DNA from: JALYUS01 sp038231255
GTDB lineage: Bacteria > Chloroflexota > Chloroflexia > Thermomicrobiales > JALYUS01
DNA: 64,000 bases
Assembly: GCA_038231255.1 (NCBI GenBank)
Contig: JBBRLR010000016.1
Span: forward strand, 1-64,000
Reading direction: 5' to 3'
The notes under the pieces are model-generated. The model had not been told where the DNA came from. It saw nothing but the letters and a program-made list of their open reading frames with translations, and ran no database searches. Position 1 is the stretch's first letter. Every line of letters begins with the position of its first letter. Positions 7,290 to 16,149 of this stretch are shown piece by piece. The position numbers and the translations under genes were made by a program.

Positions 7290-8636
7290 TCAATCCTTCC
7301 CTGCAATGCGGAGGATCGCCGCGAGGCTGCGCTCAATATCCGTATTCGTCGTCGCCCACGAGGAGACGCTGATGCGCATCGCGGTCTGCCCCTGCCAGAC
7401 GGTGCTGCCGCACCAGCATGTCCCCTCCGCCTGCACCGCCGCGACGATGCGCCGGGTCGTTTCCGCATCGCCGAACGAGACGAGGACTTGATTGAGTTCA
7501 ACATCGTTGAGAACGTCGTATCCGACCACGCGCAAGCCGTCAGCCATCTGGGCGGCGTACCGGCAATTGCGCTCGATCATCTCCGCCAGCCCGCTCCGGC
7601 CGAGCGAGCGCAGCGCCGCCCAAATGTCCACCGCGCGGGCACGCCGCGACGCCTCCGGCGTGTAATGGTTTGGCTCGCGCCCGCCGCTCTGCTGCAAATA
7701 CGCGGCGTTGAGCGTCATCGCCGCACGCAAGGCCTCGGGGTCGCGGACGAAGGCGAGACCACTGTCGTACGGCACGTTCAGCCACTTGTGCGCGTCCGTC
7801 GCCCACGAATCGGCATCTGCAAAACCCGCCACGAGGTGCGCGCGACTTGGCGCAGCCGCCGCCCACAGCCCGAATGCCCCGTCCACATGCACCCACGCCC
7901 CCGCATCATGCGCCGCCGCACAGATCGCTGCAGCCGGATCGAAGGCGCCGGTGTTGACGTTGCCCGCCTGGATGCAGACGATTGTCGGGCCGGTGAGGGG
8001 CGGCAGGGCATCGGCGCGCATCCGTCCCTGCCCGTCCACCGGCACGGTGACGACCCGGTTGCGCCCGAAGCCGACGAGGCCCAATGCCTTGACGAGGCTC
8101 GCATGCACCTCAGTGCCGACAACGACGGTGATCGGTGGCGCGCCGAACAGGCCGTCTGCCTCGACATCCCAGCCGACGCGCGCGAGCACCGCATGGCGTG
8201 CCGCCGCGAGCGCCGTGAAGTTCGCCACCGTCGCGCCGGTCACGAAGCCGCCACCGCACCCGGTCGGCAGATGCAGGGCGTCGCGCAGCCAGTCGAGCGT
8301 GATCTCTTCCAGCGCAGCGACGAGGGGCGACATGGCGGCGAAGGCGCAGTTCTGGTCCCACGCGCCCGCGAGCCAGTTCGCGGCGAGCGCGGCGGGCAGC
8401 GATCCGCCCGTCACGAAGCCGAAATACCGTCCGCCCGCCGAGGCAACCGTCGCGGGCGAGCCGATTTCATCGAGCAGCGCGACGACCGCAGCCGGGTCCA
8501 TTGGCTGATCGGGAAACGGCCCCGCCAGTTCGGAAAGCCGCCGGATCGCCTCCGGTGTCGGGCTGACCGGCCGATCGTCCAACCCCGCGAGGTAGCGCGT
8601 CGCCCTTCCCGCCGTGTCCCGCAGCAATCCTTCCAT
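7290..8636 (-). CDS. Pyridoxal-phosphate-dependent decarboxylase (group II)
   Basis: A 448-residue fold-type I PLP enzyme of the glutamate/aromatic amino-acid decarboxylase family. The PLP lysine is K284 in TDAHKWLNVPYD, the ring-binding aspartate is D252 in HVDGAFGLW, and the phosphate-site GGFVTGATVANF is at 129-140. It should decarboxylate an aromatic or acidic amino acid, but the substrate residues cannot be read with confidence. The frame opens at 8660; MEGLLRDT at 8636 is chosen because GGAAGGGGAAGGGA lies immediately before it. The gene is framed on both sides by copies of the same GC-rich hairpin. Confidence 0.9.
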   Translation of the reverse strand: MEGLLRDTAGRATRYLAGLDDRPVSPTPEAIRRLSELAGPFPDQPMDPAAVVALLDEIGSPATVASAGGRYFGFVTGGSLPAALAANWLAGAWDQNCAFAAMSPLVAALEEITLDWLRDALHLPTGCGGGFVTGATVANFTALAAARHAVLARVGWDVEADGLFGAPPITVVVGTEVHASLVKALGLVGFGRNRVVTVPVDGQGRMRADALPPLTGPTIVCIQAGNVNTGAFDPAAAICAAAHDAGAWVHVDGAFGLWAAAAPSRAHLVAGFADADSWATDAHKWLNVPYDSGLAFVRDPEALRAAMTLNAAYLQQSGGREPNHYTPEASRRARAVDIWAALRSLGRSGLAEMIERNCRYAAQMADGLRVVGYDVLNDVELNQVLVSFGDAETTRRIVAAVQAEGTCWCGSTVWQGQTAMRISVSSWATTNTDIERSLAAILRIAGKD

Positions 8637-8711
8637 TCCCTTCCCCTTCCATACGATCATCGTTACTGGAATTAGTATCGTGGAAGCGTCATGGACGGGC
8701 CAATGCTTGGC

Positions 8712-8857
8712 GGGGAACCTAACCCCCGGCCCCTTCCGTCCCTCGGCGTGGGAAGGGGTGACTCAGTTGACGTGCCGTGGCGTATCCTGAACGCTTGGAA
8801 CTATCGGAGACTCCCCTCCCCTTCCTCGTGGGAAGGGGCCGGGGGTTAGGTTCCCGC
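8712..8857. repeat. GC-rich hairpin repeat beside the PLP decarboxylase, copy B
   Basis: The left arm starts at 8712 (cggggaacctaacccccggc) and the right arm runs to about 8857 (ccgggggttaggttcccg). It is closely similar to the copy at 7132-7281. It lies just upstream of the decarboxylase and directly at the 3' end of the deacetylase gene, whose stop codon is at 8859. Confidence 0.85.
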
Positions 8858-8858
8858 A

Positions 8859-10019
8859 TTAGCCCAGGTTCTTGGCGAAGCCCACGAGGGTAGTACCGCC
8901 CGCGACGCGGACACGCGGCAACTGGAGGATGACGCCAGTGTCCTGTGGAGCGCGGACTTTGCCGTCGTTGGTCGTGAAGGCGATCTGGTAGCCCGCCCGC
9001 TTCGCGTCCGCCACCGTCGCGCCGTCATACCGCCCGGAGGGGTAGATGAATGTCGCACAGGGATGGCCAAGTTGCTCCTCGATCAGCGCCTTGCTTTGCG
9101 AGAGTTCGGCCCATCGCTGCCCGGTGGACATCCGGGTGAGGTCAGGGTGCGACTGCGTGTGTGAGGCGATCTCGACCATGCCGCTTTGGTCGAGTTCCTT
9201 GATCATGTTCCAGTTCATGTATTGCAGGTCGCCCCGGTCGCCCTTGTCTGCGGAATTGGTAATCACCGCGCTGGATGACTTCAGGCCGTACTGCTTGAGC
9301 ACCGGCCATGCCTGGTCGTAGAAATCGCGGTAGCCGTCGTCGAAAGTGAGCACAATCGGCTTGGTCGGCAGCGGCGCACGCTGCGTGATCGCGGCAGTGA
9401 GTTCCGAAGGAAAGACGGCGTGATAGCCGTTCTTAACGAGCCATTCCATCTGCGCCGCGAAGTCCGCCGGCGTCACCGACAGGCCATAGCCGAGCCGGTC
9501 GCTGGCGACGGGATTGACGCGGATATAGTGGTACATCAGCACGGGTACGCGAATCGTGCCGTCCACCGGCTGCGCATTGCCCGCCGCGCCCTGATTCGGC
9601 GTCGGCGTCGGCCCGGAGGGTGTCGCGGTCGGCGGGATGGTCGTTGCTGCGGCGGCAATCGTCGGCGCGGGCGTCGAAGTCGGCACGAGGAGCGGCGGCG
9701 GCGGCGGCGGCTGCACATTGCTGCTTGCGCTCGTGAGGCCACCGGCGGTGAAGGTGGCGGGGATAATCGAAGTCGAAATTGAAGTTGAAGTCGAGATCGG
9801 ATCGGCCCCGTCCGGCGCGCTCGCATCGGACGCTACCGCCGTCGGCAGCGAGGGTGCGGTGAGTGGGTCGGCAGGTTCGTCTACCGCCTGGGTGGTGTGG
9901 GGAGAAAGCGCCGCGCTCGCGACGAAGAAAATCAAAATCAGCGCCGGGACGATGCTGACCCAACGGGCATGCAGCCACGCCTTCGCGGGCCGGCGATCAC
10001 GATGCTGTGCTGGTTCCAT
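8859..10019 (-). CDS. Membrane-anchored polysaccharide (NodB-type) deacetylase
   Basis: A 386-residue carbohydrate esterase family 4 protein acting outside the membrane on N-acetylated glycans. One transmembrane anchor (WVSIVPALILIFFVASAALS, residues 20-39) is followed by a long Thr/Pro/Ser-rich linker to about residue 150 and then the NodB domain. Motif 1 TFDDGY is at 225-230, the metal histidines are in SHTQSHPDL (H287, H291), and motif 3 YPSGRYD follows. The start MEPAQHRD at 10019 has GGGGAGGGG just before it, with short spacing; the frame is open to 10088. The likely target is cell-wall peptidoglycan or exopolysaccharide. Confidence 0.9.
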   Translation of the reverse strand: MEPAQHRDRRPAKAWLHARWVSIVPALILIFFVASAALSPHTTQAVDEPADPLTAPSLPTAVASDASAPDGADPISTSTSISTSIIPATFTAGGLTSASSNVQPPPPPPLLVPTSTPAPTIAAAATTIPPTATPSGPTPTPNQGAAGNAQPVDGTIRVPVLMYHYIRVNPVASDRLGYGLSVTPADFAAQMEWLVKNGYHAVFPSELTAAITQRAPLPTKPIVLTFDDGYRDFYDQAWPVLKQYGLKSSSAVITNSADKGDRGDLQYMNWNMIKELDQSGMVEIASHTQSHPDLTRMSTGQRWAELSQSKALIEEQLGHPCATFIYPSGRYDGATVADAKRAGYQIAFTTNDGKVRAPQDTGVILQLPRVRVAGGTTLVGFAKNLG

Positions 10020-10371
10020 ACCCCTCCCCGAATTCCTCACCGGCGGTATCCTACCATACCGATTCGATACCGCAACCGTTCTTCGCACCCACCAACGCGC
10101 GTCTCACGCGCCGCCTCCGCTCTCAATAACGCACGAACAGCACGTTAAGTTACGGCCCATCCCATATTCGTGCAATCGCGGCGGGCGACACAGGGGAGGA
10201 AATCGGGGAGAACCGCAGAGGCGCAGAGAGCGCAGAGAAATGCAGAGAAAGCGGCATGAAAGATCAAAGAGATTGGGTGCGATGCACCACTTCCCTTCAT
10301 CACCTCTTTGTCCTCCTTCCCTCTCTACGGTTCTCTGCGTTCTCTGCGGTTCTCCCCGGTTTCGTCCGTAC
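10020..10371. other. 352-base gap: promoter region plus hairpin repeat
   Basis: The first 180 bases, upstream of the deacetylase gene, hold no recognisable gene. From 10199 on, the gap is filled by CGCAGAG-type hairpin copy 3, which ends close to the stop codon of the ThDP enzyme gene at 10372. Open frames that cross the gap are repeat-driven and not genes. Confidence 0.6.
10199..10363. repeat. CGCAGAG-type hairpin repeat, copy 3
   Basis: The left arm (10199-10240, cggggagaaccgcagaggcg onward) pairs with the right arm (10321-10363, ending tctccccggtttc). The outermost 14 bases are almost identical to copies 2 and 6 (gaaaccggggagaacc), which suggests a conserved terminus. About 80 bases separate the arms. 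Confidence 0.85.
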
Positions 10372-12015
10372 TCAGGAGGACCAGAGGACGGGGTATGCGC
10401 CGCCGCCGGGGCCGACGAGATGCCAGGCGCTCGGCATCTCGCCGACGGCGACTTCAATCAGCGCCGGTTCATTGGCGGCGAGGGCATCGCCGAGCACACT
10501 TCGCAATGCGTCGGGGTCGTGAACGCGGACGCCGCGGATGCCAAACGACTCCGCGAGCGCGACGAAATCCGGGTTGGCGAGGTCAGCGGCGATGACATGG
10601 CCCGCGAATGATTCGCGCTGCGTCCGCTTCACGTTGCCGTACGCGTTATCGTTGAAGACGATGCCGACGACATTGAGTCGCTGCTGCCGCATCGTCGCCA
10701 GTTCCTGGACGTTGTACAGGAAGCCGCCATCACCCATCAGTGCGACGACCTTCTTGCTCGGGTTGCCGATCTGCGCGCCGAGCGCGGTCGCGAAGCCGGA
10801 ACCCAACGTGCCCTGATAGCCGGGGCCGATAAAGGTGCGCGGCGTGTAGATCGGGTAGCCGAGCGTCGCGTAGAACGAGACCTGTGTGAGGTCCGTGACG
10901 AGGATGCCGTCGTCCGGCAGTGCGTCGCGGATCGCGGCGCTGTACGCCGTTTGCGGCCGGATGGCCGCGAGTTGGGCAGTCGCCGCCTCCTTCGCCGCGC
11001 GCAACTCCGCCTCGCGCGACGGGCGGCGAGGCGCACCGTCGAGCAGGTCGCGCAGCGCGGCGAGCGCGGGTTTCGCGTCGCCGACGATGCCGACCGCCGG
11101 CGGCCCGTGGCGCGTAATTTCGTCCGGGTCAATGTCAATCCGAATCACCCGCGCGCCCGGCGGCAATCCCCACGCGATGGCGGGCTGGAAGAACCGCGTG
11201 CCGACCGCCAGCACGACATCGGCGTCTGGCAGAAGGCGCATCCCGGACAGGCCCGTCTGCGCGCGATACTCCCGATCCGAAAGCGCGCCGCGCCCGTCGA
11301 GCGACATAACGACCGGCGCTTCGAGTAGTTCGGCGACTGCCCTCAACTCATCCCACGCCGCCGCACTGAGCACGCCGCCACCGCTGTAGATCAGTGGGCG
11401 CTCGGCGGCGCGCAACAGATCGGCGGCCTGCCGCAACAGGTCGGGGTCGCCCGCACTCCGCTCGGTCGCGACCGGATCGAGGAGCGTCACATCTTCCGTC
11501 ATTTGCAGCATGTCCGCCGGGACCTCGATCCCGACCGGGCGCGGTCGGCCCGTACGCAGCTGTCGGAATGCCTCACGCACGACGCCAGGGACGGCCGCCG
11601 GGGTTTCCGCGCGCCCGATCCACTTGGTGAACGATGCCATCAACTCACGCTGCCGGTGTACCTCGTGGAGCATCCCGTACCGCTTGTCAATCGTCGCGGT
11701 TGGGATCTGGCCCGCGATACAGAGCACGGGCGATGAGCACCCATAGGCGGTGGCGAGGGCGGCACTGGCATTCAGCAAGCCCGGCCCCGGCACAACCATG
11801 CACGCGCCGATCCGCCCCGTCGTCCGCGCGTATCCATCGGCCATGTAGGCGGTCGCCTGCTCATGGCGCGTGTGGCAAACGGCGATGCGGTCGCGCTCCT
11901 CGTAGAGCGCGTCGTACGCCCAGTCGAGCTGCACGCCGGGCAATCCGAAGAGCGTTTCCAACCCTTCCCGCGCGAGGGACTGGACCAATGCTTGCCCGCC
12001 CGTCAGTCGTGGCAT
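10372..12015 (-). CDS. Thiamine-diphosphate-dependent enzyme, acetolactate-synthase-like
   Basis: A 547-residue three-domain ThDP enzyme (PYR, middle, PP domains) related to acetolactate synthase, oxalyl-CoA decarboxylase and benzoylformate decarboxylase. The activating glutamate is E52 in RHEQATAYMADG. The cofactor motif starts at GDGGFLYN (about 427-434) and ends near IVFNDNAYGN. The start MPRLTGGQ at 12015 has AAGGAG ten bases before it; the frame is open to 12060. There is no neighbouring ilvN, ilvC or ilvD, so biosynthetic acetolactate synthase is less likely than a catabolic ThDP lyase. The substrate is unresolved. Confidence 0.88.
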   Translation of the reverse strand: MPRLTGGQALVQSLAREGLETLFGLPGVQLDWAYDALYEERDRIAVCHTRHEQATAYMADGYARTTGRIGACMVVPGPGLLNASAALATAYGCSSPVLCIAGQIPTATIDKRYGMLHEVHRQRELMASFTKWIGRAETPAAVPGVVREAFRQLRTGRPRPVGIEVPADMLQMTEDVTLLDPVATERSAGDPDLLRQAADLLRAAERPLIYSGGGVLSAAAWDELRAVAELLEAPVVMSLDGRGALSDREYRAQTGLSGMRLLPDADVVLAVGTRFFQPAIAWGLPPGARVIRIDIDPDEITRHGPPAVGIVGDAKPALAALRDLLDGAPRRPSREAELRAAKEAATAQLAAIRPQTAYSAAIRDALPDDGILVTDLTQVSFYATLGYPIYTPRTFIGPGYQGTLGSGFATALGAQIGNPSKKVVALMGDGGFLYNVQELATMRQQRLNVVGIVFNDNAYGNVKRTQRESFAGHVIAADLANPDFVALAESFGIRGVRVHDPDALRSVLGDALAANEPALIEVAVGEMPSAWHLVGPGGGAYPVLWSS

Positions 12016-12134
12016 TGCTTTACTGCTCCTTGTTGATCGCTCGTCACCCGCACGCCCCACGCGGCGAAACCGCGCAGTTTCCGCTCGCGCATCGTGCCAT
12101 TCGGCCCATGCAGTGTCAACGTAACCATTCGTTT

Positions 12135-12196
12135 CGGTAGCGTAGGCTGCAGCCTGCGTCTTTCTTGGTGGTAGCAGGCTGAAGCCTATGCCACCA
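12135..12196. repeat. Palindromic repeat with 'aggctgcagcct' core
   Basis: Two palindromes, gtaggctgcagcctgc and gcaggctgaagcctat, are arranged as an imperfect hairpin directly at the 3' end of the phosphatase gene. Relatives occur at 30361-30460, 35924-36020 and 37645-37718. Confidence 0.75.
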
Positions 12197-12198
12197 GG

Positions 12199-12705
12199 CT
12201 AGAGAATCCAGTCCCGCTGGCGGGCGAAGGTGCGGAGGGCGATTTCTTGTTCGGGGCTGCTGATTGCGCCGGGGCTGAGGGCACGGAGTTCCGCGAGGGC
12301 GGCGTCGGGGGCGCTGCCCGCGCGAATGCGGTGTGCCGCGAGCACGGTGCCGGTCCGTCCTTGCCCCATTAAGCAATGGACGGCGATGGCGTGGTCGAGC
12401 GCATGCTGCCGGTCAATGAAAGCGAGGGCATAGTGCAGTTGCGCGGGGCTTGGCGCGTGGAGATCATCTACCGGCAGATGGAGGACTTCCAATCCATGTC
12501 GCGTCGGTACATCACTATCCAGCGGCGTTTCGGTGAGTGAGAGCACCGCGCGAATCCCGCGACTGCGGAGCCACGCGAGATCATCATCGAGCGCCGCTTG
12601 CGCGTCTTTTGGGGAGGCGTCGCCGGGCTTGCCGCCACGACGACTACCGGGACGCGGACACCCCGCAAGCCGCCCCTCGATTAACCAGTAAAATCCCTGC
12701 ATCAT
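12199..12705 (-). CDS. Dual-specificity protein phosphatase family protein
   Basis: A 168-residue cysteine-based phosphatase. The P-loop is HCLMGQGRTG (C111, R117), matching HCX5R, and a candidate general-acid aspartate sits in PVDD (80-81). The N-terminal 'FYWLIEGRLAGCPRPG' stretch is typical of small bacterial and archaeal DUSP-like enzymes. It should dephosphorylate a phosphoprotein or small phospho-substrate in the cytosol. Start codons at 12705 and 12702 are adjacent; GGAGCAGG precedes both. Its upstream neighbour is a ~300-base gap and its stop lies at a palindromic repeat. Confidence 0.88.
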   Translation of the reverse strand: MMQGFYWLIEGRLAGCPRPGSRRGGKPGDASPKDAQAALDDDLAWLRSRGIRAVLSLTETPLDSDVPTRHGLEVLHLPVDDLHAPSPAQLHYALAFIDRQHALDHAIAVHCLMGQGRTGTVLAAHRIRAGSAPDAALAELRALSPGAISSPEQEIALRTFARQRDWIL

Positions 12706-13000
12706 CCTGCTCCGTCACTGCGGCCTGAGGCGGCCCGTACCATCCCCGGACCATGTCTCTTCGCAGGATACGCCGCGCGCGCCTGATGCACATCGGTCGA
12801 ATGGAGAGGGATCAGACCTAGCCGATTGTGGGGGCAAACTTTTTGAGTAACACAGCGGAGCGGACTTGAAGCCCGCTCCACCCGAGGGTCACACAGTTAG
12901 GGTGTACGCAGTTGGAGCAGTTCCCCCGTCCCCCGTGGGGAAGGGGACTGAGGGTTAGGGCGAACAGAGCATCTTAGCAGTTCAATGGTTGGTCACGATC
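12706..13000. other. 295-base gap with two repeat relics
   Basis: No gene is visible. Around 12852-12882 there is a palindromic unit (agcggacttgaagcccgct), and 12908-12958 resembles half of the GC-rich hairpin family (ccccgtggggaaggggactg). The gap separates two leftward genes and ends at the P450 stop codon. Confidence 0.55.
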
Positions 13001-14182
13001 TCATGCATCCCAGCGGAGATGGAGGTGGAGCAATTTGTGGAACTCCCAGCCGGACAATGCGACAGGCCGGGTGAGATCAAGCCGGAGGCGTGGCAACCGG
13101 TCGAAAATCAGGCGCACCGTGACCGCCGCTTCGTAACGTGAAAGCATCGCGCCGACGCAATGATGCGGCCCGGCACCGAACGCGAGGTGTTTCCCCTCCG
13201 CGCGGTGGATGTCGAAGCGATCCGGTGCGGTCCAGTGCCGTTCATCCCGGTTGGCGGAGGCGATCACCGCCGCGACCGTCGCGCCCGGTTTCAGCGCGAC
13301 ACCCGCCACCGTCACCGGGTGGACAACGGTGCGCGTCAGTGTGCCGACGGGCGAGTGCCAGCGCAGCGTCTCCTCAATCGCTTTGCGAAGCATCGCCGGA
13401 TCGGCAAGCGCGATCGCCGCCTGCTCCGGGTGCGCGAGGAGCGCCCAAGTCGTGAAGCCGACGATATCGCGCGCTTCCTGCACACCGCCGATAATCATCA
13501 GCTTGATGCTCGAAAAAATCTCCTCGCGCGTCAGGCGATGATCGCCCCTCGCGTGCAACATCTCGGAAAGAACGCTATCTGTCGGGGCATCTTCGAGGCG
13601 CCGCAGCACTACTTCGATGGCCGCGTCTATCTCTCCGCTGGCGCGGTCCGCGACGGCCTGCTTGACGGGATCGCCCTCGAAATTGGCGATCCCTCCAGCC
13701 AGGTCAATGTACCAGCGCGCGAATTGCGCTTCGTGTACGGCTTCGAGATCGAGGACACGTTGCAGCATCCGCACCGCGAACGGCTCGGCGAAGCGCGTCA
13801 TCAGATCGCCCCCGCCGTCGGCCCGGAACGTGTCGAGCAGACCGTTCGCGCATGCCGGAATATCGCGCTCCGCATAGCGGCGGACATTCGTCGGCCGTAG
13901 CGGCGGTTCGAGCGCGTCGCGGAGGTGACGATGATCCGCACCATCGGCGTGCAGCATGTTCTTGCCGATTGTCCGGGTCATCGCGGAGTGCGGCTGCGCC
14001 GACGTGAAATGCGTGGTGTCATTGACGACCTGCCACGCATCGTCCCACCGCGTGACGAACCAAAGATTGACGGATGGCACCCATGCGACGGGCGCTTTTC
14101 CCCGGAGCATCTGGTAGATCGGGTACGGATCGCGTTCCAGCGCCCCGACGCTGATCGCATCGCCAACCTGTGCGGCCTGCAT
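13001..14182 (-). CDS. Cytochrome P450 with atypical I-helix
   Basis: A 393-residue soluble bacterial-type P450 monooxygenase. The heme-binding loop FGAGPHHCVG is at residues 335-344 with the thiolate C342, and the K-helix ExxR is E271-R274. The I-helix, which normally reads (A/G)Gx(D/E)T, reads GGVQEARD (232-239): the acid is kept but the oxygen-activating threonine is replaced by alanine. The start MQAAQVGD at 14182 has AAAGG about ten bases upstream. No ferredoxin or ferredoxin reductase is next to it, although an FAD reductase of the right family is encoded at 51836-53164. The substrate is unknown. Confidence 0.93.
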   Translation of the reverse strand: MQAAQVGDAISVGALERDPYPIYQMLRGKAPVAWVPSVNLWFVTRWDDAWQVVNDTTHFTSAQPHSAMTRTIGKNMLHADGADHRHLRDALEPPLRPTNVRRYAERDIPACANGLLDTFRADGGGDLMTRFAEPFAVRMLQRVLDLEAVHEAQFARWYIDLAGGIANFEGDPVKQAVADRASGEIDAAIEVVLRRLEDAPTDSVLSEMLHARGDHRLTREEIFSSIKLMIIGGVQEARDIVGFTTWALLAHPEQAAIALADPAMLRKAIEETLRWHSPVGTLTRTVVHPVTVAGVALKPGATVAAVIASANRDERHWTAPDRFDIHRAEGKHLAFGAGPHHCVGAMLSRYEAAVTVRLIFDRLPRLRLDLTRPVALSGWEFHKLLHLHLRWDA

Positions 14183-14339
14183 GAACTGATCGCCTTTCAC
14201 TCGGTGCCGGTGGCGCAGACGAATCATACTTGATTGGCGTGTGCGACGTGCCGCGCCGCGAAATTGACCGCATGTGCGTATAACGCGTATGATGCCCTGT
14301 CATTTTGTCGGCGCGGGCGTGATGGAGGATGGAGACGAC

Positions 14340-14948
14340 GTGGCAGGAGATCGGGACCCGATTGGCAATACCGGGCTGGCGGAACGGCTCGAACAGCACT
14401 CGCGCCGCAATGGCTTCACGCTCGGCGTGGCGATGGCGCTGTGCATCGTCATCGGTCTCGCTGGGTTCATCTACCTTTATACGCACATCACCATCTTGCC
14501 CGATTTCTCGAACAAACTGACTGTGACCGACGTACCCGCATCGCGCGCGCCGTCCGGTTCGTCTGCCGCCGGATCGCAACTGATTACCCCTGCGGTGACC
14601 GTCCGACCTGGCACGCCGAACGCGAACGCGACGCAGGTGGCGAATCCTCCCGCCGCTGCCGCAAACAGCACCGCCCCCGCAGGAGGCACGGCGGGCGCCG
14701 GCGCGCGGGCTTCCGGTACGCCGACCGCGTTCAAGGCGAATTTCCGTATCGCCGGTGGATTCACGATCAGGTTTCGCAACGATGCCAGCACATCGAGCAC
14801 CATTATCAAGTCGTTGCCACCCGGCACCGAGTTGCAGTTCCTCAATCAAACGCAGGAAGTTGATGGCGAGGTGTGGCGCAAACTGCGCGACGCCACCGGG
14901 GCCGAAGGCTGGGTGCGCGATATTGACCTCGAGAAAATTCCCGGCTGA
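14340..14948 (+). CDS. Single-pass membrane protein with C-terminal SH3b domain
   Basis: A protein of about 202 residues: a short cytosolic N-terminus, one transmembrane helix (LGVAMALCIVIGLAGFIYLY), a Pro/Thr/Ala/Asn-rich extracytoplasmic linker, and a bacterial SH3 domain over the last 75 residues (ending VWRKLRDATGAEGWVRDIDLE). SH3b domains bind cell-wall peptides or mediate protein contacts. GTG at 14340 with GGAG five bases upstream is preferred; an in-frame ATG at 14322 has no ribosome site. It runs in the same direction as tyrA 90 bases downstream, but tyrA appears to have its own -10 element. Confidence 0.75.
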   Translation: MAGDRDPIGNTGLAERLEQHSRRNGFTLGVAMALCIVIGLAGFIYLYTHITILPDFSNKLTVTDVPASRAPSGSSAAGSQLITPAVTVRPGTPNANATQVANPPAAAANSTAPAGGTAGAGARASGTPTAFKANFRIAGGFTIRFRNDASTSSTIIKSLPPGTELQFLNQTQEVDGEVWRKLRDATGAEGWVRDIDLEKIPG

Positions 14949-14973
14949 ACCGTGAACCGCCGGGTATGTCTGG

Positions 14974-14979
14974 TATACT
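14974..14979 (+). promoter_or_regulatory. Extended -10 element upstream of tyrA
   Basis: TATACT preceded by a TG one base upstream (TGGTATACT) lies 60 bases before the tyrA start. No good -35 was found at the usual distance, which fits an extended -10 promoter. Confidence 0.45.
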
Positions 14980-15038
14980 TCGGTGCATCATCGTGAGATT
15001 CTCCCACGCGGGATGTACCGGATTGAGGAGCGTTATCC

Positions 15039-16067
15039 ATGCAACAAATTGGCATCATCGGCCTGGGCCTGATCGGGTCGTCGGTCGGGATGGGCCTGCG
15101 CAAATGGGCGAGCGCGGACGGCAAGCAGAAGATCGAGGTCATCGGCTTCGATATTGACGTGGCGAATGAGCGGTATGCCAAAGGGAAACTGAACGCCGTG
15201 GATCGCACGGTCAGTTCGCTGCCGGCGATCGCCGAAGCGTGCGATCTGCTGATCCTCGCGACGCCGGTGCGCGCGATGCGCGATGTTTTCGAGATCATCG
15301 CCCCGCATGTACGCGAGGGGGCGACGATTACCGATACCGGCAGCACCAAGGCGGAAGTGCTCGAATGGGCGCGCGAACTCCTGCCGCCGACGGTCAATTT
15401 CGTCGGTAGCCACCCGATGGCGGGCAATACGCGCGGCATCGAGGGAGCGAGCGCGGAGTTGTTCACCGGAGCAACGTGGGTCGTCATCCCAACCGTCACA
15501 GCGGGTGACGCGGCAGTGCAGAATGTTGTCGGGCTAGTCAACGCGCTCGGCGCGACGCCGCGTTTCCTCGACGCGGCGGAACATGACGCCTATGTGGCCG
15601 GCATCAGCCATTTGCCGCTCGCCGTCTCCGCCGCACTCGTCCATGCGCTCAGTGCGGACTCCTCGTGGCGGGATATGAAGACACTCACCGCCGGCGGGTT
15701 CCGCGACACGACGCGCCTCGCTGCGGGCGATCCGGTCATGTCGCGCGACATCTTCCTGACGAATCGCGTCGGCATCTCCCGCTGGCTCGACCGGCAGATT
15801 GATGAACTCGAAAAACTGCGCGCCTTGCTCACCGAAACCGGCGAGGAAAGCGAGACACGTATCGAGGAATGGTTCACGAAAGCGCGCGATACCCGCGCTG
15901 AGTGGGCGACGCAGGAAGGCAAGAGCGGCGATCTCCTGCAAAGCACGAGCGATGAGATGAACGAGGATATGAAATCGTCCTTCGGGCGGCTCTTCTTTGG
16001 CAACCTCGCCAGCCGCAAGCGCAAACTCCCCGGCCTCAATACCCCCACCGACCGCCGCCCATCGTAG
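15039..16067 (+). CDS. tyrA: Prephenate dehydrogenase
   Basis: NAD(P)-dependent prephenate dehydrogenase of tyrosine biosynthesis. The Rossmann motif GLGLIG is at residues 8-13; the substrate region contains TDTGSTKAEV, FVGSHPMAGN and the ISHLPLAVSAAL helix with the conserved HLP, followed by the all-helical dimer domain (GGFRDTTRLAAGDPVM). The protein is 342 residues; the last ~60 are a charged extension beyond the usual domain (from about 'ETRIEEWF' onward) with no ACT domain. The start has GAGGAG about ten bases before it. The gene stands alone, without other aromatic-pathway genes nearby. A hairpin repeat follows and probably ends the transcript. Confidence 0.93.
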   Translation: MQQIGIIGLGLIGSSVGMGLRKWASADGKQKIEVIGFDIDVANERYAKGKLNAVDRTVSSLPAIAEACDLLILATPVRAMRDVFEIIAPHVREGATITDTGSTKAEVLEWARELLPPTVNFVGSHPMAGNTRGIEGASAELFTGATWVVIPTVTAGDAAVQNVVGLVNALGATPRFLDAAEHDAYVAGISHLPLAVSAALVHALSADSSWRDMKTLTAGGFRDTTRLAAGDPVMSRDIFLTNRVGISRWLDRQIDELEKLRALLTETGEESETRIEEWFTKARDTRAEWATQEGKSGDLLQSTSDEMNEDMKSSFGRLFFGNLASRKRKLPGLNTPTDRRPS

Positions 16068-16075
16068 GGATGTTT

Positions 16076-16143
16076 GAACCACGAAGGCGCGAAGAACACG
16101 AAGGAGAGAGGAGAGTTCGTACTCTTCGCGCCTTCGTGGTTAA
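16076..16143. repeat. CGAAG-type hairpin repeat, copy 4
   Basis: The compact copy: left arm gaaccacgaaggcgcgaaga from 16076, right arm tcttcgcgccttcgtggttaa to 16143. Here the unit is CGAAGG/CGAAGA instead of CGCAGAG, but period and architecture are the same. It fills the gap between the convergent tyrA and 16150-16671 genes and could terminate both. Confidence 0.85.
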
Positions 16144-16149
16144 TGCATC

